Made by a program: the position numbers and the translations under genes
Notes under the pieces: model-generated
What the model saw: only the letters and a program-made list of their open reading frames with translations
What the model was told of the DNA's origin: nothing
Database searches by the model: none
Part shown: piece by piece, positions 47,892 to 58,678 of the stretch
Position numbering within the stretch: the first letter of the stretch is position 1
Layout of the letters: every line of letters begins with the position of its first letter
Assembly (NCBI GenBank): GCA_018466975.1
Contig: CM031563.1
Coordinates: 1,674,001 to 1,738,000 of the forward strand
Direction: 5' to 3'
Source of the DNA: Sparassis latifolia
Taxonomy: Eukaryota; Basidiomycota; Agaricomycetes; Polyporales; Sparassidaceae
Length of the DNA: 64,000 nt

Positions 47892-50800
47892 ATGTCTCTC
47901 CCGTATAGGTGCATTTGTCGCAGCTCTTTCACCAGCGAAGGGGGCCTGCAAAGACATCAGAATAAATGTCGCGCCTATATTGGCCACCAGAGTGCCCAGC
48001 TGAATGCTGTGCGTGCAGCACACATAGCCGTGGATGGCCCCCCGCGGAAACGGCAACGCCTGCTCAACCAGCCGCAGGCCTTGTCCACATCCCTTGCGGG
48101 CCCTGTTCCCAGTGGCTCTTATAAAGCACCTCCGCCAGTGGAGCTAACACCGGTGCGTGTACACTCAGGACACGTTTAACAGTTCACATGCTGACATGCA
48201 AGATTGGTGATCACCCTTAGGATGCACACACAGAGGCCGTGGCAGAGCTCATGTTGCCCATCGAGGCGAGTGCTCTGGAGGACCAGGCAACTGAAGCCGT
48301 GCCCAGTGCTCCAGTCCTCACTTCATCCGGACGTCCCGTTCGTGCCAACCGCAACCAGCTTCCTACGCGCTATCGTGATGTGATACCAGAAGGACCCACA
48401 TCTATTCCTCATGTAGACGAGACTCATCCGACATTCGACGAGCCTGAGAGCGCAGTGCTCGTGACCTCTGGGTCGGCGCCCCAACCGTTGGCTCCGAATA
48501 TGGTCAGAACGGTGCCCAATTCTTTTGGGCTGCTTCGTCAGTATGCCCGGATCCCTCTGCGTGACCCTGATGATGGAGTCTCCGTGGAGAATCTGGTTAC
48601 CGGTGACATCCACGGAGGTGATAGACAGTCCGATATGGCCATTGACATCGACATTTCTACCATCCCGACACCATCCTTGGCGGGGCATACGTGGGGTCCG
48701 TATCCGAACGAATCATCGTATCTCTTGGGGCGGTGGTATTGGAACGGGAGCACAATGAAATCGAAGGCCGACTTCAAGGACTTGGTCGGCGTGCTTTCCC
48801 ATCCACGATTCACCGTCTCGGACGTTGTTGACACAAAATGGAATGCAGTTGACCGCGAACTGGGGGATAGTGGGTTCAGCGCAATGTTTGATGTTCGTGA
48901 TGGGTGGCGAGAGAGTTCTGTGACCATCAGCATACCATCTGGCCAAAAGGGGGTCCCTGCTGCAGACTTCGAGGTGCCCGGGGTATTTTACCGTGCAATC
49001 GAGGACGTCACTCAGGTGGTTTTCGAAAGCAAAGAAGCCGCGACGTTCCATTTTGAGCCATATACATTACTTTGGCAGCCGCCAGCTGGCGTGGAGGTGC
49101 AAGAGGAAGAGGTATATGGCGAATTGTACTCGTCCTCCGTCTTTCGTCAGGCACATCTCGATCTGCAGTCAAGTCCTCCTGAGCCTGGATGCAAGTTGCC
49201 GCGTGCCATTGCTGCGATGATGCTATGGTCCGATTCCACTCATCTTGCAGACTTCGGTAATGCATCACTGTGGCCGATATATTTACTCTTCGGGAATCAG
49301 TCGAAGTATGAGCGTGGCAAGCCAAGTTCACGGGCTTGTCATCATGTGGCATACATACCAAAGGTGCTTCCCAACATTCTTCCAACTGAAATATCACGCT
49401 GAGTGCATGCTCCAGCTACCTGACAACATTCAAGACTTCATTCGAAAGCAGTTCGGGAAAGAGGGTTCCAAACCTTTGCTCACCCATTGCCGACGCGAGC
49501 TAATGCATGCAATCTGGAAGTTGATACTTGGAGATCAGTTTGAGGACGCGTGTTGACATGGTATAGTGGTAATGTGTGGAGATGGCGTCCTGCGACGTCT
49601 GTATCTGCATCTATTTACTTATTCAGCGGATTACCCAGAGAAGTGCGTATCTCACGGTTCGTGAAGGTTAATATCTGACACTGGTTTGTCAGAGTGCTAC
49701 TAGCGACAGTGCGTGACATGGGGGGATGCCCATGTCCCCGTTGCTTGGTACCGAAAGCGAAGATTGATCAGCTGGGGACTGCTGCAGACATGCGACAGCG
49801 TGAGACACTGAGACGGGTGGATGATACTGAACGCCGGCGCAAGGTGGCGCAAGGACGCAAATTTGTGTATGACCTAGGGTTTGCGGTCAACAGTACAGCC
49901 GTGGATAACCTGCTTCAGTCAGAGTCATGGGTACCAACTGAGGTGGGTCAACAGCAAGTCATTGTGGAATGTCAGTAGCTCATTGGGATTGACAGAATGC
50001 CTTTGCATTGAGGCTGGCCGAGTTTCTAACTAATCTATTTATCATCTTCTTGCCGGATCTCATGCATGAGTGGGAGCTCGGAGTTTGGAAGGCGATTGTC
50101 ATGCATTTGGTTAGGATACTCATTGCGGCAAAAGGTGGCAAAGTCCAGGAGTTTGATGCACGGTGAGTAGGGCATGGGATTTATTCACCAGTGTACTAAC
50201 CCAATGACCTTTACAGGTTTCGCCAAGTGCCCATCTTCGGTCGTGATACAATTCGCCAGTTCGACACAAATGTCTCCGAATTTAAGAAGCTCGCCGCCCA
50301 TAATTATGAAGATATCTTGCAGGTAAGTGAATGCACGGCGGGCTCATAGACTGCAGATTGATAATGACTGATTTTGCATAGTGCATCATCCCAGTTTTTG
50401 ACGGTCTGCTGCCCAGTCCGCATGACGAAATTGTGCAGGATCTCCTCTTCACTACGGCATATCTGCATGGGTTGCACAAACTGCGCATGCATACTGAACG
50501 CACAGTCAAGATCACGGAGGCAGTTATATCAGATTTTGGCAAGATCCTCCGCCGCTTTCAAGCGGTGACGTGTCGCAATTTCGAGACTACGGAGCTACCA
50601 AGGGAGAGTGCTGCTCGTGTGCGACGTGCGGCCAAGAAGATGAACTTGAGCAGTCTTGTACCGACAGCTAATGCACAACGACCTTCAACAGGCTCGTTGA
50701 GGACTCAACGCAAGAAAGAATTCAATATGAACACATTCAAGGCGCATTCTTTGGGAGATTATCCCTGGTATATTCGGACATATGGCACGACTGACTCATA

Positions 50801-52207
50801 CACCACGCAGATCGTGAGTGTGACCTGAGATATCGTGCATGACAGACCGCTTCCACAGACACTCATTCGGCATACTGTCTAGGGTGAAACTGAACACCGT
50901 AGGGCCAAACAGCGATTTGAGCGGACAAGCAAGAAGGATTTTACTGTGCACCTTGCCAGCATTGAACGCCGCGAAGCCCGCATTCGGTCGATCGGCGACC
51001 GAGTTGCCAATGCCACTGGTGCTGGTACTCCTTCCCCACACTTGGCTCGCAGTGAAGATGTCGCTGCCCCACCACCACATCTCCACCATGCCATCGCAGT
51101 CTCTCAAAAGAACATCATATATATCGGACCTTGGCTGCGACAGCATCATGGTGACCCTGCCATTCAGGCATGCATTATCACCCATTCGATGCTCTTCAGA
51201 ACGAATTAACATATCACGCAGGGTTTTTTGCGGAAACTCAAAGATCGTATTCTTCAGGTCTTTCATCCTCGCAAAATAGGCGAGGGTGCACCTGTTTGGA
51301 ACGATATCGATCGCGACTCCGTGGCCATTAAGGATGATCGCCTGTATTCTCATCAAACTTTGACAATCAACTACACCACGTATGATGTGCGTCGTGCTCA
51401 GGACACCATTAATCCATCCACTGATCGCTGCAACGTTATGGTGCTGGCCGACAATGATGATCCTCATGCACACCCGTTTTGGTATGCACGCATTCTTGGC
51501 ATCTATCATGTCAATGCGGTAGACCTCAGTCCCCACTCAGACGAGATACCCAAGCGTGTCGAATTTCTTCTGGTGCGCTGGCTGGGAGAGGATCCCGATT
51601 GGAGAGGAGGTTGGCATGCACGACGCCTTGATCGCATTGGGTTTATACCTGCATCAGATGACAGCGCGTTTGGCATTCTCGATCCTTCAGATATTCTGCG
51701 AGCATGCCATCTTATCCCAGCATTTGCCCTGGGGCGCACAAATGGTCTTCTCAACCAATCCCGCCTTGCACGCTGACAGAATGAGCAAGATGACTGGGAC
51801 AGGTTCTATGTCAACCGGTGAATATGTATGACTCGGTATGAGATACGCATGCCATACTGACATGTATATCTAGATTTGTTGACAGGGACATGATGATGCG
51901 ATACATGGGCTGTGGCATAGGACACAAGCAAGGTTTCAATGCCTCTACGGAAGCTGTTACCCCTCAGCCTTCGCTCGATATTGTGCATGAGGTGCAAGAT
52001 AGCGAAGCTATTGATAAGCATCCCCTGGTCGCGCCACCAATGACGTTTCCTTTCTCTGAGCTCTCCGTGGTTGAAGGCGAGACCGCTGATGTGATCGAGC
52101 TAGCAGATCATGATGATGCATTGGAGAGTACGCAGGAGTCTGATGATTCGGAATCGGATTCAGAAGTCTCTGCAGTGGATGACAGCGATGGCTATGCTGA
52201 TTTGTGA
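47892..52207 (+). pseudogene. Plavaka-type DNA transposase, one nonsense codon
   Basis: Begins with a C2H2-like finger (CRSSFTSEGGLQRHQNKC). A long leader follows, then the Plavaka core: MLWSDSTHLADFGNASLWPI, KPSSRACHHVAYIPK, LTHCRRELMHAIWKLIL, MGGCPCPRCLVPK, FLPDLMHEWELGVWKAIVMH, then RFRQVPIFGRDT. The C-terminal part has FWYARILGIYHVN, VEFLLVRWLGEDPDWRGGWH and DRDMMMRYMGCGIGH. Plavaka belongs to the CACTA-related (CMC) DDE superfamily and is abundant in Agaricomycetes. Introns such as 49361-49419 are clean. In the exon after it, TGA at 49554-49556 interrupts a conserved segment (..FEDAC, stop, HGIVV..), so this copy is probably inactive unless that codon is spliced out. Near 51170-51220 the required intron seems to start with GC rather than GT. 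Confidence 0.85.
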
Positions 52208-52551
52208 CTGCAGAATAGTGCTCTGGCATGGATTAATGCATTGGAATACTTCATCCCCTCCCGCAACGGATACAACAATCATGAAGCAATCATGAAGCAA
52301 TCGAGACTTCCATGCCGAGGCCCTGAGGGATTTGCAAAGCCCTCGGCACGTCCTATCGCTTTCAGAGCCCGCCAGGTATTTGTTATTACACGCTACATGT
52401 GACCACAGTTCTGAACGCGACGCAGATCGTTATCTCGTTGAACAACGTTCAACATTGGACCAACGTGACCGCAAGTCTGTGTGGTTTATAAGGAACCATG
52501 CAAGCAGATCACGTATGGTGTGTCGCCCGCGACATCCTATTCTCTACCGCC

Positions 52552-54302
52552 ATGTCTGTCCCCGCCGGTATTCTTTCCCCTACTGCTGTCGCCAATTCAG
52601 CTCCATCTCCCAGTAGCACTGCAGGTGTCACAGTTCCCTCAGTCCAGGGCACAAAGCGCAACCTTATCGACATCAATTTCACCGAGAGCGGTCGCACGAA
52701 GAAGGCCAAGTTGGATCCCATGCTGGCGACACTCCATAGGCATGGCAAACACTTCGCACGCACCATTGAGGCATTCACACTCATGGCTGTTATCATCAAC
52801 GAGGGCATCGCCCGAGACAACACCAGGAGGGGACCTGACAATGAGGCAAACTATGATGAAGAGTGAGTTGTCTTGGTCGACTCTGTGCAATGCCGCTCAT
52901 TGTAACTTCCTGCCTCTCAACAGGCACAACCGCAACTGGCAAGCATACCAGGAATTGAATGGCATGATCCCCGACATCATTGATGAGGTCTTCTATGGCA
53001 AGTCCGATCCAAAGGAGATTGCTACTGTGGTCAGTACTTTCGTGTTGCATTGCATGTCTGGCATACTCATAGGGTTGTACTGTTTATACTCAGCTGCAAG
53101 ACGGGATGGCCTCCGCTCGCTCCGATGACACTTCCAGCATGAAGACCGCGATCGTTGTCTGGCTGCGCAAGGATATTGCCGCGTCGGGCAAGGATATCCA
53201 CCCGAAGCGCAAGCCCGGCCGAGGCTTCAACCATCCGGTCACGGGTGCCCTTCTTTGTCCAGCTGCATTAGATTATATGGACGCTGGGTGAGTTTTTATG
53301 TTTTAACCCTGATGATCACTGTGACGAAACTGTTGAACCACTGGCCAGAGTTCAGCAGGCGTTAAAAGAACACACCGCTACAATTAACGGTAGACTCATA
53401 GATGGTACTGACTGGCCTGCATTCATATATTCCGGTACCTACAATCCAGACCTCCCTTGGGTAGGGATGTTGCGTGGACCTCTGCTGGTACGGGTGCGTG
53501 TCGTGTTTGTTCTACCTTGTAGTCGTGGCACTAAGACACTTCCGCAGACATTTATCCACATTTTTCTGAGCCCATCGCTCGCCAATTCCGACGATGAGGA
53601 TCTGCATGACGAGAACCTTGATGCAGGTTCACCGAATCGATCCACACGTTCCGGCAATGCCGATTTGAATGGAATGACCGCAGTGACACCGCATTCAATC
53701 GCCTATTGTGCCTGTCAGGTGAGTACTTTCTCGACTTCATATTCAGGTTATAACTGGCTCCCTGGCTCCTATCGTACAGCTCATGTTTGCACTGTGCTCG
53801 GCAACTGTATTTAACAAGTTTAGCAAGGACCACCACTGCATCAGATTTTATCGCAGCATCTGCGCCTTTTTTGCAGACCCGGAGTTTCATGAGGAAGTGG
53901 CGGACCTTCTCAGATGGTGGAACCGGTAAGTCTTCCTGTAATCTCTCAAGCTAAGTCACACAAATGATTCTGGACAGTCGTGTCTTCCCCGAGAGCCATG
54001 GTCCTGTGCAACATACAGGCAATTATCACCTCGAGAACCTGAAGCGTGCGAAGGCTGCAAATGCCACTCCGGTCTCGGCATCGGCCTCCCCTCCAGCGCC
54101 AGCTTCTGTCAGTGCGTTTGGTGCCATCCCCATTCAGTCGGCAGCGGCCCCTCCGCACTCGCCTTCCACTCTCGAGCGGGACATGGCCAATTTGGAACAC
54201 TTGAGCGCAGCAGCAGCCGATGCTCGGGCTGTATTGGCAGCGGCGGAAGCTGCACAGACGGCGGCAGAGGCTCGCAGTGCCCAGGCGGCAGGTGGGCAGT
54301 AA
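52552..54302 (+). CDS. DUF6698-family protein
   Basis: ATG at 52552 (MSVPAGILSPTAVANSAPSP). Spliced exons give the family blocks: NWQAYQELNGMIPDIIDEVF, ARSDDTSSMKTAIVVWLRKD, GRGFNHPVTGALLCPAALDY, DWPAFIYSGTYNPDLPWVGM, LRGPLLVR, STRSGNADLNGMTAVTPHSI, then the helical FYRSICAFFADPEFHEEVAD and LLRWWNR, and an Ala-rich tail. This family is an expanded, function-unknown group in mushroom genomes and is often found next to transposons. Being 345 bases behind the Plavaka gene on the same strand, it may be a passenger or accessory gene of that element. No frame break is seen. Introns end in CAG and are about 60 bases. Confidence 0.75.
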
Positions 54303-55129
54303 ATTGTATACATTTCGTATGGGAATAAATAGCATTTGATTTCTGATTCTAATCTGGCGAGAGCCTGAGCATCTCATATGTACGATTCAGCCTGGTGCAA
54401 TACAGCGAGCCTGGTGAATCTGAACAAGCGGTGGATATGCTTATATTCCCCGGCACATCTGGTGAGGGGCGGCAATACTTTGCGATCCTGACAAAGTCTC
54501 AAATTATAATGGGGGTTTGTCATCTTCAATAAGACTCAGCGGGTTTCACAAGACTCGGAGCCCTGGAAAATCGGGACATAGTTTTAATACCACTTATCAT
54601 GTCATCTACCAACCTGGGGTATCTCACACCTCTGGCGAAGCTTGTAAGGTCTTACACGGCCTGGTAAAGCCCAAACCAGATCAACGCAAATTCTCCGATG
54701 GCGGCGCAGACTCCCGATGACTCGCATAAGAACCAGAGAGCAAATTCAGCGAGAATCCTGCAGACTGCGCGAGAAGAGGCATCCAAATTGCGCGGGTATG
54801 ACTCACGCACATGCCGTTGAGAGGACGGTCGATTGTTCGGATTCGATTGGCGCCTACCTCACGTAACGATGAGAGATTTACTCGGGATCTCCTCCCGCCG
54901 TCGCGTCTCCCGGGGTCGGGGCGGAGCTAGGCACGTGCTGCCCGGACGCCCAAGCAATAATAATTTCTTATACCTGCCCCGTATCCCGATGTCCACATGT
55001 AACTGTCACGGTGGGTATACCCCTTCTAGTTCGGCCTGGTTCTTCGGTGGCAGATTCTGAGACACCCGTATTCTGCGACTCTTTCGTTATTGGTATCTTT
55101 TTCGTTGCCCATCTGGTTTTTCCGAGCCC
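54303..55129. other. space between element genes
   Basis: Open frames here are short and shifted; a 5' part of the next gene may lie in it. Nothing else is recognised. Confidence 0.3.
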
Positions 55130-56518
55130 ATGCGCTTGCAGAATACATCCGCGTCTGACACTCTCATCTGCAAAGACAAAGTTTACTTGTGGTCCGACCA
55201 ATGGGGGTTCTGGCAGTTAAAAACCGGTGAGAGATGTCCTTCAATGTCGTCGGCTTACCTCTCTAGGTTCCCCATCTCCAAGTATGTCATCTCATGGGCT
55301 CTTTCCACCCATCTTCTCCGAAAGTCCGGCGCGTAGTAATGTACCACGATCCTTACGGCCAGCTGCCCTGGCTGCGTTGCATTCGACTGACCAGGAATGT
55401 GGTTCTCAGTATTGTGGATCGGCATTGGAGGCATGGTATTGGTAGGTTGCTCTCTGTTTCTGTCCTATCATTGCTGATGAATTTGCTGAAGGCGGTGCAA
55501 GAGAATGGCGAACACGTTTCTCCGGATGAGCTTGTGACTCACCGCCTGACACATCAATTCTTGGGTCCTGGCTGTCTCTGCTCGAGCAGATGGCGGGAGC
55601 CTGGCGCATTCACAGAGGCCAGCATATTCTGCGTGGTTTCCGGAAGGCTTGCGGGGCTTTGGGTGGCTGCTTGTGCGACTGGCGAGTGCAAGTACTTGGT
55701 GAGTTTCGCGAACATCCTCATGCTGTTGTAACCATTGACACACTTTCAGTTATTCTCGAGTACTTCTACATCAAGGCTGGTCTACCTGTGCGCCGCTACC
55801 CTCTGTGAGGTATGTTTCGATGATTTCTATATGCCCCTTGCTCATGGCCAATCCTTAGCAGCACAGAATCCTGCTCCTGCCCCTATAGTCCACCACGGAG
55901 GAGACATAGCGCCTGTGCCCCAGCGCACTCCTGCCCAACGTCTTAGGCGGCAACCCGCTCCATGCGTGGTGAGTCAGCTGCAGCGATTATTCAGGCAATA
56001 CTGATTTTTTCCGCTGAAGGTACTCAGCGTACACCATCTTCCAGTAGCCTTTCCACCACCGCCAGTTCATCCCCGGTGAACCTCGCTGAGAGGCATGAAA
56101 ATTTCCGCATGCATGCGGCTCCCATTCCACCGTTGCTACCTACTGCTAGACCAACCACAACTGAATCTGTGCAGCAAGGTGAGGCAAGCTCATCTGCCTT
56201 GGTGCGACGCCCTCGTAAGACAACTTCTCTACTTTTTATTGTACTTTCAGCTAAGGATGAAGCATTCCAGGCAATGAAGATCCCTTTATGGTCTCTACTG
56301 CACCTCTTGTTTTGGCTCGCTGTCGCCATGTCGGGCTCCCTTCCCCCTTCGCACTCCTTCTGCGGCTGGATGACCTGGTGAACCCTGGTTTAACGAGAGC
56401 CCAGTTCCGCTCTCTCTTCACTCGCTGTCAGTGTGGTCTGATTATGACTCATGTTGCATATGACCGCCACCAGTGTAGTTACAAGGGCGTGGTTATTGAC
56501 CTGACGTTGGAGGATTGA
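55130..56518 (+). CDS. Cys/His-rich protein of the transposon block, function unknown
   Basis: Exons spell KVYLWSDQWGFWQL, then VVMYHDPYGQLPWLRCIRLT and SIVDRHWRHGIG. A 50-base GTAGGT...GAAG intron follows (55441-55490), then AVQENGEHVSPDELVTHRLT, HQFLGPGCLCSSRWREPGAF, FCVVSGRLAGLWVAACATGE. After another intron comes VILEYFYIKAGLPVRRYPL, a low-complexity linker, and the final exon LDDLVNPGLTRAQFRSLFTR, CQCGLIMTHVAYDRHQC, ending at 56518. The CxC and HxxC spacing of the last exon suggests a zinc site. I know this arrangement only as uncharacterised mushroom proteins. Its position after Plavaka and DUF6698 on the same strand suggests the three travel together. The start is uncertain. Confidence 0.5.
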
Positions 56519-57559
56519 ATAATTGGCTACTGTCGAGAATGCCATTCCTTTAGTATTCCATCTAATTACTGATGTTCTTCTATTCTCTATGATATATGCT
56601 TAGACCCTAGTAATATATGACCCCTTCTCATCCCTACTGAGCGACAATGCCGGAAAATATATACCTCGGAGATTAGCGCTGGTTTTCTAGCAGACATTTC
56701 CGAAGTTGGCTGCCTAAGACACACTTTCATGAAACATGAAGCATTAATTGCTAAGGTAAGAGGACATCTATGTAGGTATCTCTGCATGTCTTAGTTTGCT
56801 GTGGCCAAGGTTTGAACGACTCTGGTGAGTGCATCGTGTGCAACGACAGCTCAACGTCGATACCGCGCACTGGCACTGGTCAGGCAATCTTCACGCGGCC
56901 GCGTTGGCCCATCCAGCTCAAGGCGCGTCTTCAAGTCAGTTGGAGTTTGCGTTGTCTTAGCCTTTTTCTTCCTTTTGCGTGGTTGGGGTGGGCCGATAGA
57001 TGGCTCCGTGTGCACAGTGAGTTCATACTTTCTTTGTACCACACCTTCTGTGGCTGGGGTCGAAGAGACCTATATCCCCAGCCCGTAGACTTCACTCTTT
57101 CGCGCCTTGCTATGGCTTCTGATGTGTTTGCTTTGGGTTCGGGGAGAGTCTTCTCTGCTAAGCCTTACTGCAATATTTTCTTGAAGTGTTCTTGCACCCT
57201 ACCTCGCTCGACTGGACTCCAGACAGGCTGGCTGTCGCCAAACGACCTTGCCTTTTGTTACCCAATGTACTTGACCAAGTCCTACTCTACTATCCCCTTG
57301 ATCCTCAATTCCCCCGGCATGCATGTATTTCCAAATGCATGCGCAAAGGGTAGATCCATACTCAAGACCGGAAGGGCTCGCGCTTTGCAGCTGGCGCGTA
57401 GGTCTATCATCCGGGCAGCAGGCATGAAGTAGTTGTGAGTTTACTTTCCTTGGTGTGCTGTGCTGTGCTGTTGGAGACCCTTACGAAGGGTCAAGCCTGG
57501 CACTATGGAGAGTCGAAAACACCGCAGCAAGCGGCATGTACATCAGACATTCTGCTGAT
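56519..57559. other. space with one unassigned 206-codon open frame
   Basis: The plus frame 56812-57432 is long and open, but its composition (Trp/Leu/Ser rich) and an equally open second frame (56825-57088) argue against a confident gene call. A gtgctgtgctgtgctgtt run lies near 57458. Confidence 0.3.
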
Positions 57560-58501
57560 TTATTGGAGCGGGCGCGGGCAGGTCTTCAGCGGCGTTTTGG
57601 ATTGCGAAGGCCCGCCAGCGGTTCGGGCTGGACGTCGATGTGGACGTGTACGAGCGGAACGGGTATATCGGCGGACGTGCGTAATATCCTCCGGACCATG
57701 GGATATATGCGATGCAGTGGCTGATGGGTGCGCGCGCAGGGAGCACGGCACGGTGGTGCACCCGTACGGGAACGTGGCGTACGAGCCGGTGGTGCTCGGC
57801 ACGTCCATCTTCGTGGGTGCGAACAAGATCCTCCGGTGGGCGACGGACGAGTTCGGGCTCGAGCACATCAACTTTGGTGACGATGGCGGGGTAATGGGTA
57901 TCTGGGACGGCGGGGAGTTCGTCGTCGAGGTGCGTTGGCGCTTCCCCTTCAATGCTTGTTCGCAGAGTTCTCTCAATGCTGCCCTCTAGAACGGCGGAGG
58001 ATTCTTCGGCGCGGCTCTCTGGCGGTATGGCTACCATGCACCGTGGAAAATGCAAGCTCTGTGCGTAGCTTTTTCGTTTGTGTTGACCCTAAGCTGAATT
58101 GGTGTGCAGCGTCCAATCGATGATGTCGGACATCCTCACGCTGTATGCACCAGGCACGCCGGGCTTCCCCAACATGACCTCGCTCGCAGACACACTTGGA
58201 TGGGCGGGCGTCATCGCGCAGACGATGACGGAGTACTTTGACCTGCAGGGCGTGGACCGCAGGTGGACGTGGGGGGTGATCGACGCCGTCACGCGCATCA
58301 ACTACAGGCAGGTGTGCACATCGCCGTTCCGCTTCACACACACACACTCTCTCTGTGCCCTCGCTGATCGTGACGTAGAACGCACACAGGATTCACGCGC
58401 TGGAGGGCATGGCGTCCCTCGCGGTGACGGGGGCGACAAGTGTCAAGGGCGGGAACTTCCAGCTCTTCAAGCAGTTCCTCGATCCAAACCGAGCACACTA
58501 A
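57560..58501 (+). pseudogene. prenylcysteine oxidase fragment (captured host gene piece)
   Basis: Starts inside the FAD-binding loop (FIGAGAGRSSAAFWIAKARQ, then RFGLDVDVDVYERNGYIGGR). An intron beginning GTAATA and ending CGCAG follows (about 57683-57742). The next exon reads EHGTVVHPYGNVAYEPVVLG, then HINFGDDGGVMGIWDGGEFV. Next come GGGFFGAALWRYGYHAPWKM, where a few residues expected after GFFG are missing, then VQSMMSDILTLYAPGTPGFP, TMTEYFDLQGVDRRWTW, and the last exon ALEGMASLAVTGATSVKGGN up to FKQFLDPNRAH. Intact enzymes (lysosomal/vacuolar, oxidising S-prenylcysteines from protein turnover) are roughly twice as long. The start Met and signal region and the C-terminal half are absent, and a TGA sits just before IGAGAG. 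Introns are retained, so the piece moved as DNA. Confidence 0.8.
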
Positions 58502-58678
58502 TGCTCCCACACTACCATCGCCTCCGAGTTAAATACTTGGCCTGATGGGTGGCATGGGTAGGTAGTTCGTCTCTGTAGGAGGTTTACAATCCCGCTCTCC
58601 GAGTGATGTCCTATGCCCTATGCCATCCATTTGTACAATACAACCACTCTTCTGGCAAAGAAACAGCTGCCTACTGCC

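Noticed and set aside
52277..52302. Short tandem caatcatgaag repeat
   Set aside because: Two copies only, in non-coding sequence behind the Plavaka gene. It is not informative.
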